This document shows positions 1 to 6,597 of a DNA stretch of 10,802 nucleotides, in pieces. Position 1 is the first letter of the stretch, and each line of letters opens with the position of its first letter. The position numbers were made by a program, and so were the translations under genes. The stretch covers positions 1 through 10,802 of the forward strand of contig JBBSOJ010000100.1 of NCBI GenBank assembly GCA_038259855.1. Reading direction: 5' to 3'. The DNA is from JBPOFM01 sp038259855. GTDB taxonomy: Bacteria; Bacteroidota; Bacteroidia; Flavobacteriales; Flavobacteriaceae. Below the pieces are notes generated by a model. It did not search any database, was not told where the DNA came from, and saw nothing but the letters and a program-made list of their open reading frames with translations.

Positions 1-461
1 ATAAATTTCGTGGATTTAAAAAATTCCAGGTCGTTATGGTGATGCCAATTGGTACTGAAGAAGAAACGGCGATGTTACGAAAAGAAATCCATACTTATGA
101 GGAGCTGGAATACTGGCATTTCTTATTTGCGGACGAAGATCAGATACAACGATTATTTAGCTCGATCAAAGCAGATATGCCATTGGATGTTACTTTGGCT
201 TCAGAAGACGTTTATGTGATTGATAAAGATCTGAACCAGCGTGGTAGGATAGATGATCGTAGCGACAAGGAAATTGAAACGAACAAACCGATGTATCCAA
301 TGGTCGGATACAACAGTGTTGAAGTAGCAGAGATCAAAAACAAACTGAATGATGATATGCGCATTTTGTTCACTGAATATAGACAAAAGCGTAAAGGTGA
401 TTTCGATTCAACGTCCAGGCGGGCAGAAGATTTAAGAGGTGGCGCTAAAGACGATAACTAG
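1..461 (+). CDS. SCO-like thioredoxin-fold protein lacking the copper His, 5' partial
   Basis: The reading frame is open from base 3 with no stop, so the gene starts upstream; internal Met codons near base 36 fall inside the fold and are not the true start. The visible part matches the second half of an SCO/thioredoxin fold and lines up by eye with the SCO protein encoded just downstream. Shared blocks are FQVVMVM with FGVASFT, YWHFLFADEDQIQRL with NWHLMTGSEEKIYAL, and VYVIDKDLNQRGR with FALIDKEGFIRSR. At the position of the SCO copper-ligand His there is an Ala (context TLASEDVYVID). The region that would carry a CxxxC pair, about 20 residues before the visible start, lies outside the window. 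The tail is charged and ends GGAKDDN. Similar genes are usually annotated in flavobacteria as hypothetical or membrane proteins near cytochrome oxidase genes. The role is inferred as oxidase maturation or redox; a catalytic function is uncertain. Confidence 0.7.
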   Translation, partial: KFRGFKKFQVVMVMPIGTEEETAMLRKEIHTYEELEYWHFLFADEDQIQRLFSSIKADMPLDVTLASEDVYVIDKDLNQRGRIDDRSDKEIETNKPMYPMVGYNSVEVAEIKNKLNDDMRILFTEYRQKRKGDFDSTSRRAEDLRGGAKDDN

Positions 462-503
462 GCCACTGCAAGAAGGAAAATATTAATTATACGAATCAAA
501 AAC

Positions 504-1250
504 ATGAACAAAAAAACGAGTTATTCTTATGTGGGCGTTGCGTTTGTTATACTGTTGTTTGGAATAATCTTTGTTCCGAAAATTGTTGATCGGATAAAAA
601 ATCAATCGATTGTTGAAAATGATCGTTTAAATCTACCAGACGAGAATGCCAAGTCCGTAAAAAGTGATTTGGTCTATCTTGAAATTGGTGGTAAAGCCAA
701 AAAAGTTCCTCCGTTCAGTTTTACAGACCACAATGGTAATACTGTTACAAATGAAGATTATGAAGGGAAGGTGTACGTGGTCGAGTTTTTCTTTACGACG
801 TGCCCGACGATTTGTCCCCGCATGAATTCAAATTTAGTATCCATTCAGAATGACTTTTCTGAATTTAAAAATTTTGGAGTGGCGTCATTTACAATCAACC
901 CTGAATTTGATACCGTTGAAGTTCTAAAGGATTACGCGGAAAAATATGAAATAACAAATCCAAATTGGCATCTCATGACCGGAAGTGAAGAGAAGATTTA
1001 TGCTTTGGCTAATGAAGGATTCAATTTATATACAGCCAAAGATGATCAAACCGAAGGCGGATTTGAACACTCCGGAAATTTTGCATTGATTGATAAAGAA
1101 GGGTTCATTCGATCTCGATCAGATCGTCAAGGAAATCCTTTGATTTACTATAACGGCATCATTTCAGAAGCAGAACAAATAGATGATGAAGGGCAACCTC
1201 AAGAAATAAGTATTTTGAAAGAGGATATCGTCAAATTATTAAAAGAATAA
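504..1250 (+). CDS. SCO1/SenC family copper chaperone/thiol reductase
   Basis: This 248-residue protein has one N-terminal membrane anchor (about residues 8-25) and a periplasmic thioredoxin-like domain. The SCO signature is complete: Cys100 and Cys104 in TTCPTICP, and His189 in EHSGNFALID. These residues bind copper in SCO proteins and allow thiol-disulfide exchange during assembly of the CuA site of cytochrome c oxidase. The core domain runs from about residue 68 (PPFSFTDHNGN) to 208, followed by a tail of about 40 residues with an acidic patch (QIDDEGQPQE). The start at 504 is the first Met that gives a complete anchor; no Shine-Dalgarno is seen, as is usual in this group. The gene lies 42 bp after the SCO-like gene, and its stop overlaps the DUF420 start (TAATG), which suggests one oxidase-biogenesis operon. 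The family is very clear; the exact target oxidase is inferred. Confidence 0.95.
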   Translation: MNKKTSYSYVGVAFVILLFGIIFVPKIVDRIKNQSIVENDRLNLPDENAKSVKSDLVYLEIGGKAKKVPPFSFTDHNGNTVTNEDYEGKVYVVEFFFTTCPTICPRMNSNLVSIQNDFSEFKNFGVASFTINPEFDTVEVLKDYAEKYEITNPNWHLMTGSEEKIYALANEGFNLYTAKDDQTEGGFEHSGNFALIDKEGFIRSRSDRQGNPLIYYNGIISEAEQIDDEGQPQEISILKEDIVKLLKE

Positions 1251-1795
1251 TGAAAAACGAATCATTAAAAGAAGAGCAGAAGTACCACAAATGGATTGTT
1301 GCGCTCTCCATTATAATACCAATTGCCGTAGCTGGGCTCTTTAGTGTTAATTTAAAAAAGTTAGGGTTTGACGTTGAACCGTTAACCTTTTTACCGCCAA
1401 TTTATGCAACCATCAATGGCCTTACAGCCGTTTTGCTGATCATCGCATTTTGGGCAATTAAAAACAAAAAAATCGTTTTACATGAAAATCTAATGACAAC
1501 CGCTCTGGGTTGTTCTGCGGTATTTTTGGTAATGTATGTCGCTTATCATATGACAAGTGATTCTACGGCCTATGGAGGGGAAGGCGCTGTGAAGTATGTG
1601 TATTATTTTATTTTGATAACACACATTTTGTTATCAATTATTATCATTCCTTTTGTTTTGATAACCTATGTCAGAGCTATTACAAACAATTTTGAGCGTC
1701 ATAAAAAAATTGCGCGCATCACATTCCCAATGTGGTTATACGTGGCAGTAACAGGAGTAGTTATTTATCTTATGATTTCACCATATTATGTTTAA
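1250..1795 (+). CDS. DUF420 membrane protein (CtaM/YozB family), oxidase assembly
   Basis: The product is a 181-residue polytopic inner-membrane protein with about five hydrophobic segments, near residues 15-32, 48-70, 84-102, 115-142 and 157-178. It shows the DUF420 pattern of His residues at or near membrane boundaries: His78 (VLHEN), His100 (VAYHMTSD), His125 (LITHILLS) and His151 (ERHKKIAR). DUF420 includes CtaM of Staphylococcus aureus and YozB of Bacillus, which are needed for aa3-type terminal oxidase activity; the His residues suggest heme or metal handling. The ATG overlaps the SCO stop (TAATG), so translation is probably coupled. The final 8 bases overlap the next small gene. A role in cytochrome oxidase assembly is inferred from the family plus the SCO neighbour; the mechanism is not established. 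Confidence 0.88.
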   Translation: MKNESLKEEQKYHKWIVALSIIIPIAVAGLFSVNLKKLGFDVEPLTFLPPIYATINGLTAVLLIIAFWAIKNKKIVLHENLMTTALGCSAVFLVMYVAYHMTSDSTAYGGEGAVKYVYYFILITHILLSIIIIPFVLITYVRAITNNFERHKKIARITFPMWLYVAVTGVVIYLMISPYYV

Positions 1796-2021
1796 TTCAA
1801 AAACTAAAATTTTAGTCGTATTCTTTTCCGTAATCTCTCTCATAGAGGTTCATGCGCAGTGCGCCATGTGCCGTGCGGTTCTAGAAAGTGAGGAAGGGCA
1901 AGCAACGGCGGAAGGCATCAATGACGGTATCGTGTATTTGATGTCCATACCTTACATTTTAGTCGCTGGAATCGGCTTTTTTATCTATTGGAAATATCTT
2001 CGAACCAAAATAATTGTTTAA
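1788..2021 (+). CDS. Small exported membrane protein with CAMC motif, unknown function
   Basis: This is a 77-residue protein of unknown function. A signal-like hydrophobic N-terminus (residues 7-20) ends at VHA-Q, a plausible signal peptidase I site after Ala23. The CxxC pair Cys25/Cys28 (QCAMCRAV) follows at once and would sit at the new N-terminus in the periplasm. A short polar stretch (EEGQATAEGINDG) leads to a single membrane helix at about 48-68 and a basic end (KYLRTK). The site is not a good lipobox, because Q precedes the first Cys. The start overlaps the DUF420 stop by 8 bases, which strongly supports translation and a shared role with the SCO and DUF420 proteins. I infer a thiol- or metal-handling part in cytochrome oxidase maturation; electron or copper transfer to SCO is one possibility. 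Similar short proteins occur in Bacteroidota as conserved hypotheticals. Confidence 0.85.
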   Translation: MFNSKTKILVVFFSVISLIEVHAQCAMCRAVLESEEGQATAEGINDGIVYLMSIPYILVAGIGFFIYWKYLRTKIIV

Positions 2022-2024
2022 AAA

Positions 2025-2050
2025 AAAAGCGTTGAGTGTAACAATCTTTT
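2025..2050 (+). terminator. Weak possible stem-loop after the oxidase-maturation operon
   Basis: AAAAG-C-GTTG (2025-2034) can pair with CAAT-CTTTT (2042-2050) around a 7-base loop, with one bulged C and one G-U pair. It begins four bases after the stop codon of the CAMC gene. The stem is AT-rich and its only T-tract is the stem arm itself, so it is a marginal terminator candidate. The remaining gap to 2155 has an 8-bp palindrome (CTTATAAG, 2062-2069) and no convincing promoter: several near-matches to the Bacteroidota -7 element TAnnTTTG occur, none with a properly spaced -33 TTG. Confidence 0.2.
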
Positions 2051-2155
2051 AAACCTTCAGTCTTATAAGTATCAATCAAAATCAAGTCTTAACAATTCTT
2101 TAGTACATTTCATCGTTTGATTTGTGTAGCATTGTGAGAACCAATCATCAATTAA

Positions 2156-2857
2156 ATGATACAAATCAAAGATTTACACAAATCGTATCACATGGGAAGC
2201 AATTCCCTCCACGTCTTAAAAGGAATCAATTTTAACGTTAAAGAAGGCGAATTAGTGTCCATTATGGGCTCTTCGGGATCTGGTAAATCGACGTTGTTGA
2301 ATATTTTAGGAATGCTTGATGAAGCGGATACGGGTACCTATACACTTGACAATTTTCCCATAAAAAACCTAAACGAGAAAGTAGCCGCGAATTATCGTAA
2401 CAAATTTCTCGGATTTGTCTTCCAATCTTTCAACCTTATCAATTACAAATCGGCCGTCGATAATGTCGCGCTACCAATGTATTATCAGGGTATGAAGCGT
2501 AAAGAGCGTATTGAGAAGGCCGAATATTACTTAAACAAGGTAGGCCTTTCACCATGGGCACAGCATATGCCTAACGAACTTTCCGGTGGTCAAAAGCAAC
2601 GTGTTGCCATTGCTAGGGCACTGGCTAGTGAACCAAAGGTGTTACTCGCCGATGAGCCAACGGGTGCACTGGATACCAAGACCTCTTATGAAGTTATGGA
2701 GTTGATTCAAGGTATCAATGATGAGGGCAAGACGATTTTGATAGTCACGCATGAGCATGATATTGCGCAGATGACCAAGCGTATAGTTAACTTAAAGGAT
2801 GGTGTTATCATAGATGATAGTTTTGTAGAACAGGTTAGAGCATCGTCACATGTTTGA
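2156..2857 (+). CDS. ABC exporter ATPase, MacB/LolD type
   Basis: This 233-residue cytoplasmic nucleotide-binding subunit has every motif intact: Walker A GSSGSGKST (38-46), Q-loop Gln90 (FVFQSFNL), signature LSGGQ (142-146), Walker B VLLADE (162-167) with catalytic Glu167, D-loop ALD (171-173) and switch His199 (VTHEHD). The DEPTGALD block and overall length are typical of the LolD/MacB/FtsE subfamily, whose permeases work by mechanotransmission rather than by moving substrate across the inner membrane. It powers the two permeases encoded directly downstream. Its final 8 bases overlap the start of the first permease, so the two are probably translationally coupled. It appears to be the first gene of the efflux operon, after a 134-bp gap. 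Unlike Escherichia coli MacB, the ATPase is not fused to its permease. Function is clear; substrate is unknown. Confidence 0.95.
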   Translation: MIQIKDLHKSYHMGSNSLHVLKGINFNVKEGELVSIMGSSGSGKSTLLNILGMLDEADTGTYTLDNFPIKNLNEKVAANYRNKFLGFVFQSFNLINYKSAVDNVALPMYYQGMKRKERIEKAEYYLNKVGLSPWAQHMPNELSGGQKQRVAIARALASEPKVLLADEPTGALDTKTSYEVMELIQGINDEGKTILIVTHEHDIAQMTKRIVNLKDGVIIDDSFVEQVRASSHV

Positions 2858-4094
2858 TATTGAGCGTTGGCAAGAAATATTTGAAACGTTAAGCAAAAAT
2901 AAGCTTCGCACTTTTTTAACAGGACTTTCGGTCGCTTCGGGTATCTTTATTTTAGTCATTCTATTGGGATTTGGTAATGGGATAGAAAATGGTGTAACAT
3001 CCCAGTTTCAGAGCGATGCGACTAATCTTATCACCGTAAGTTCTGGAGTAACTACTAAAGAATATAAGGGATTGAATCCTGGGCGCTATATTCAAATGAA
3101 GAATGATAATTTTAACAAAATATCACGACAGTACGAGAATCAAATTGAACACCAAACAACCATGTATGCCTTATGGCAAGCTCCCATAACCTATAAAAAC
3201 GAAACAGTAAACTATAGGGTGAGAGGTGTGATGCCTGGACATCAATTTATTGAAAATGCCGATATTTCTACAGGGCGTTTCATTAATCAAAGTGATTTTG
3301 ACGCTTCCAAAAAAGTGGCTGTTATTGGCCACAAAATGCAAGTGGATCTTTTCAAGGAAGATGATCCTATCAACAAAAATATCCTCATTTCTGGCGTAAA
3401 TTTTAAAGTGATTGGCGTTTTTTATGATCCAGGTGGAGATCGGGAAGAGCAGCAGGCCTATATTCCGGTTTCAACATCGCAAAAAGTATTTAATGGTGCG
3501 GACAATATTCAGTACATGATGTTTACGATAAAAATGGACGACAATTTTGATAGTGCCGTCGAAAATTCTAAAATCATGTCGAGTAGTATTGAGCAGAAGC
3601 TCAAGGAAATACATACCGTGGCTCCTGACGATATCAGTGCCATTAGAATTAACAATACGTTGGAAGAAGCCCGAAAAATCTATTCTTTAATCGACACTAT
3701 CAAAGCGGTATTTTGGTTTGTCGGCATAGGAACGATCATTGCAGGCATTGTAGGTGTTGGTAACATTATGCTCATCATTGTAAAAGAAAGAACCAAAGAA
3801 ATTGGAGTACGAAAGGCACTTGGTGCCTTACCGATGTCTATTGTTGGAATGATTCTTCAAGAATCCATATTTGTAACGCTCTTTTCAGGTTTATTCGGAT
3901 TGATTGCCGGTTTAGGGTTACTAGCATTGGTCGGGCCTCAAATACAGAGTGATTTTATAAAAAACCCACAGGTTAATTTCAACATCGCCATTTCCACTGT
4001 TTTTATTTTGGTGATCGCAGGTGCGGCCGCAGGATTTATACCAGCATATAGAGCCGCAAAGATCAAACCTATTGACGCATTAAGAGACGAATAA
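2850..4094 (+). CDS. MacB-type ABC permease, first paralogue
   Basis: This 414-residue FtsX/MacB-family permease starts with an amphipathic segment (RWQEIFETLSKNKLRTF), then TM1 (about 21-43), a large periplasmic domain of about 240 residues (44-286), and three C-terminal helices (about 287-311, 335-362, 377-399). Family hallmarks are VKERTKEIGVRKALGA (311-326), at the coupling region after TM2, and the ending AAKIKPIDALRDE. The topology is that of MacB without its ATPase domain. It overlaps the ATPase gene by 8 bases and is followed one base later by a paralogous permease, so a heterodimer is the simplest model. The periplasmic domain is expected to contact the adaptor proteins and transmit ATP-driven motion to them. 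Export from the periplasm through TolC is inferred from the operon; lipoprotein release (LolCE-like) is unlikely given the adaptor and TolC genes. Confidence 0.93.
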   Translation: MFDIERWQEIFETLSKNKLRTFLTGLSVASGIFILVILLGFGNGIENGVTSQFQSDATNLITVSSGVTTKEYKGLNPGRYIQMKNDNFNKISRQYENQIEHQTTMYALWQAPITYKNETVNYRVRGVMPGHQFIENADISTGRFINQSDFDASKKVAVIGHKMQVDLFKEDDPINKNILISGVNFKVIGVFYDPGGDREEQQAYIPVSTSQKVFNGADNIQYMMFTIKMDDNFDSAVENSKIMSSSIEQKLKEIHTVAPDDISAIRINNTLEEARKIYSLIDTIKAVFWFVGIGTIIAGIVGVGNIMLIIVKERTKEIGVRKALGALPMSIVGMILQESIFVTLFSGLFGLIAGLGLLALVGPQIQSDFIKNPQVNFNIAISTVFILVIAGAAAGFIPAYRAAKIKPIDALRDE

Positions 4095-4095
4095 T

Positions 4096-5355
4096 ATGTT
4101 TAGCAGAGACCGTTGGGACGAAATTTTGGAAGCCTTGAACGCTAATAAGTTCAGGACGTTCTTGACAGCTTTTGGTGTCTTTTGGGGCATATTAATTTTG
4201 GTGCTATTGCTGGCATTGACAAATGGACTCAAAAATGGTGTGACTGCTGATTTTGGGAATTTTGCCACTAACTCCATGTTTATGTGGACGCAAGGTACGT
4301 CCATGCCCTACAAAGGATTGCCAAAAAACCGAAATTTCGATTATAAGATCGGTGATGTCGCTGCACTCAAGCGAGAAATACCAAACCTAAAATACGTATC
4401 TCCAAGGAATCAATTAGGAGGCTTTAGAGGAAACAATAATGTCATTAGGGATACGAAAACTGGGGCCTATGAAGTTTACGGAGATTACCCAGAATACATT
4501 AATCAACAACCATTGGAAATTCTGGAAGGCCGATTCGTTAGTTATTCGGATATCAATGCGAATCGAAAAGTATGTGTTATTGGCACTGATGTTATAAAAG
4601 GCCTGTACGATAAAGGCGAAGCGGTCATGGGAACCTACATTAAGATTAACGGTGTAAATTTCATGGTGGTTGGGACGTTTAAAATCAGTAATAGTCAAGG
4701 CGATAATGAACAGCAGGCCAATACGATATATGTGCCATTTACGACGTTCGGTCAAGCATTCAATAAAGGGGAAGACGTAGGTTGGATGGCCATCACTGCG
4801 GTTGACGGTGTTCCCATTACAACTCTAAAACAGCAGGTGTTCGATTTGATGAAGGCACGACACAATATTAATCCTGCGGACGAACGAGCGATAGGCCACT
4901 TCGATCTTTCAGAACAGTTTGAACGCGTCAATGGCCTGTTTACCATCTTGACATTAGTGGGTTATTTTGTTGGAGCATTGGTACTCATGTCAGGAATAAT
5001 AGGAATCAGTAATATCATGTTGATCGTTGTAAAAGAACGAACTAATGAAATTGGTGTAAGGCGTGCCTTGGGTGCCACACCTTGGACCATAAAATCACAG
5101 ATTTTACAGGAGAGTTTAATCTTAACGATCATTTCAGGGATGGTTGGGATTTCATTCGCAGCTTTTATCATATGGGCTTTCAACTATATTTTGGATCAAA
5201 GCGGACCCGTAGATAATTTTGCAAATCCGAGCGTGAGCATGCAAGTGGTGTTTACTGCGCTTATCATATTAATCGTTTCAGGGCTATTAGCAGGATTGAT
5301 ACCAGCTAACAGTGCCACAAAAATGAAACCGGTTGACGCACTACGAACTGATTAA
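4096..5355 (+). CDS. MacB-type ABC permease, second paralogue
   Basis: This 419-residue paralogue of the preceding permease has the same layout: amphipathic N-terminus (RWDEILEALNANKFRTF), TM1 (about 21-43), a periplasmic domain (44-284), and helices at about 285-312, 338-365 and 381-403. The two proteins match closely in the N-terminal block (FLT, NG, NGVT, ATN) and in the coupling segment VKERTNEIGVRRALGA (312-327), but differ widely in the periplasmic domain. That pattern points to an old tandem duplication with specialised periplasmic parts. The C-terminal signature is slightly altered: PANSATKMKPVDALRTD, where the first copy has PAYRAAKIKP. The ATG lies one base after the previous stop (TAATATG). 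It probably pairs with the first permease over a dimer of the ATPase. The first adaptor gene follows after 27 bp. Confidence 0.93.
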   Translation: MFSRDRWDEILEALNANKFRTFLTAFGVFWGILILVLLLALTNGLKNGVTADFGNFATNSMFMWTQGTSMPYKGLPKNRNFDYKIGDVAALKREIPNLKYVSPRNQLGGFRGNNNVIRDTKTGAYEVYGDYPEYINQQPLEILEGRFVSYSDINANRKVCVIGTDVIKGLYDKGEAVMGTYIKINGVNFMVVGTFKISNSQGDNEQQANTIYVPFTTFGQAFNKGEDVGWMAITAVDGVPITTLKQQVFDLMKARHNINPADERAIGHFDLSEQFERVNGLFTILTLVGYFVGALVLMSGIIGISNIMLIVVKERTNEIGVRRALGATPWTIKSQILQESLILTIISGMVGISFAAFIIWAFNYILDQSGPVDNFANPSVSMQVVFTALIILIVSGLLAGLIPANSATKMKPVDALRTD

Positions 5356-5382
5356 AAAACCATCAATCAAAAATTAAATCTA

Positions 5383-6543
5383 ATGAAAAGAACAAAAACA
5401 GTCATCATCCTGGTCATTATCGTTGCCGTGTTCGCCGCAGCGTTGATCTATCTTTGGAAGAAGAATCAAGAGAACCCCATAACCTATACGACTGAATCTC
5501 CAACCGAGGAAACAATCACCGTAAAAACAGTTGCTACAGGAAGTATCGTTCCAAAAGAAGAGGTGTTGATAAAACCCAATATTTCAGGAATTGTCGAAGA
5601 AGTATTTATCGAAGCTGGTCAATATGTAAAATCTGGCGATCTGATCGCATCAATCAGGGTGATTCCTAATGTGTCTTCCTTAACAAGTGCGAAAAATAAT
5701 ATTGCAAGCAATCAAACTTCGCTGCAATCGGCTAAAATCGATCTGCAAACACAGCAGGCAAATTACGATCGTCAAAAAGAATTGTTCGATAAAGGTGTTA
5801 TTTCTGCAAATGACTTTGATGGCATTAAAAACACCTACTTACAGACCAAGCAAGCCGTTGAGCAGGCGCAGATCAATGTCACATCGGCACGTCAAAATTT
5901 TGACATCGTTAAAACCGGAACTACCACCGGTATGGGTAATATTGCCCAAACGCAGATTCGTGCCACTGTTTCTGGGATGGTGTTGGATGTTCCTGTGAAA
6001 GCTGGAAACCAAGTCATTGAAGCCAACAACTTTAATGAAGGTACTTCTATCGCTTCTTTGGCTGATGTCAAGAAGATGATATTTGAAGGCAAAGTGGATG
6101 AAAGTGAAGTTGGTAAAATTAAAGAAGGATTGCCCTTGGAAATTACCATCGGAGCGATAGAAGATCAAAAATTTGACGCAGTGTTGGATTATATCGCTCC
6201 CAAAGGTGTAGCCGAAAATGGTGCCGTTCAATTCGCCATTAAAGGCACCATCAAATCAATAGATTCTACATTTATCAGAGCAGGGTTGAGCGCCAATGCG
6301 TCTATTATTTTAAACAAAGTTGAAAAGGTATTGGCCATCAAGGAAGCATTGGTTCAATATGATGCAAAAACACAAAAACCGTTTGTTGAAGTGGAAATTG
6401 GTGATCAGCAATTTGAACGTAGAGATGTAGAATTGGGAATCAGCGATGGCATTAATGTACAAGTAAAGAGTGGCGTCAAAAAAACGGACAAAATCAAGGT
6501 TTGGAACCAAATTCAAGGCGTTCCTGATTATGCGGAAAATTAA
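5383..6543 (+). CDS. Periplasmic adaptor (HlyD/MacA-like), first copy
   Basis: This 386-residue membrane fusion protein has an N-terminal membrane anchor (about 7-25) and no lipobox. The domains run as a lipoyl half (about 55-92, with ATGSIVPKEEVLIKP), an alpha-helical hairpin (about 96-175), the second lipoyl half (about 187-228, ATVSGMVLDVPVKAGNQV), a beta-barrel (229-310) and a membrane-proximal domain (311-375). The hairpin tip carries Arg130, Leu134 and Ser141 (YDRQKELFDKGVIS), with the spacing of the RLS motif that lets AcrA/MacA-type adaptors dock on TolC. It should bridge the permease pair and the outer-membrane channel. It lies 27 bp after the second permease and 54 bp before the TolC gene, so one transcript is likely. 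Being next to an ABC permease pair, it is more likely MacA-like than an RND partner. Confidence 0.92.
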   Translation: MKRTKTVIILVIIVAVFAAALIYLWKKNQENPITYTTESPTEETITVKTVATGSIVPKEEVLIKPNISGIVEEVFIEAGQYVKSGDLIASIRVIPNVSSLTSAKNNIASNQTSLQSAKIDLQTQQANYDRQKELFDKGVISANDFDGIKNTYLQTKQAVEQAQINVTSARQNFDIVKTGTTTGMGNIAQTQIRATVSGMVLDVPVKAGNQVIEANNFNEGTSIASLADVKKMIFEGKVDESEVGKIKEGLPLEITIGAIEDQKFDAVLDYIAPKGVAENGAVQFAIKGTIKSIDSTFIRAGLSANASIILNKVEKVLAIKEALVQYDAKTQKPFVEVEIGDQQFERRDVELGISDGINVQVKSGVKKTDKIKVWNQIQGVPDYAEN

Positions 6544-6597
6544 TTTTTTTGCTGACGCTGTAACACTTTTAATTTCTCATAGACTTATATCACAATC

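Noticed and set aside
2101..2134. Near-matches to TAnnTTTG (TACATTTC, TTGATTTG, TAGCATTG) before the ABC operon
   Set aside because: Each has a mismatch and none has a TTG at the expected -33 spacing, so the operon promoter cannot be placed from sequence alone.
2156..5355. Possible LolCDE lipoprotein-release system or FtsEX division system
   Set aside because: The ATPase and permeases are of the same superfamily, but the co-transcribed adaptors and TolC homologue point to MacAB-TolC-type export.
5839..6231. Long minus-strand ORFs opposite the first adaptor gene, and similar ones opposite the second permease
   Set aside because: They show no domain pattern and lie entirely within strongly supported + strand genes; they are shadows of the real coding frame.
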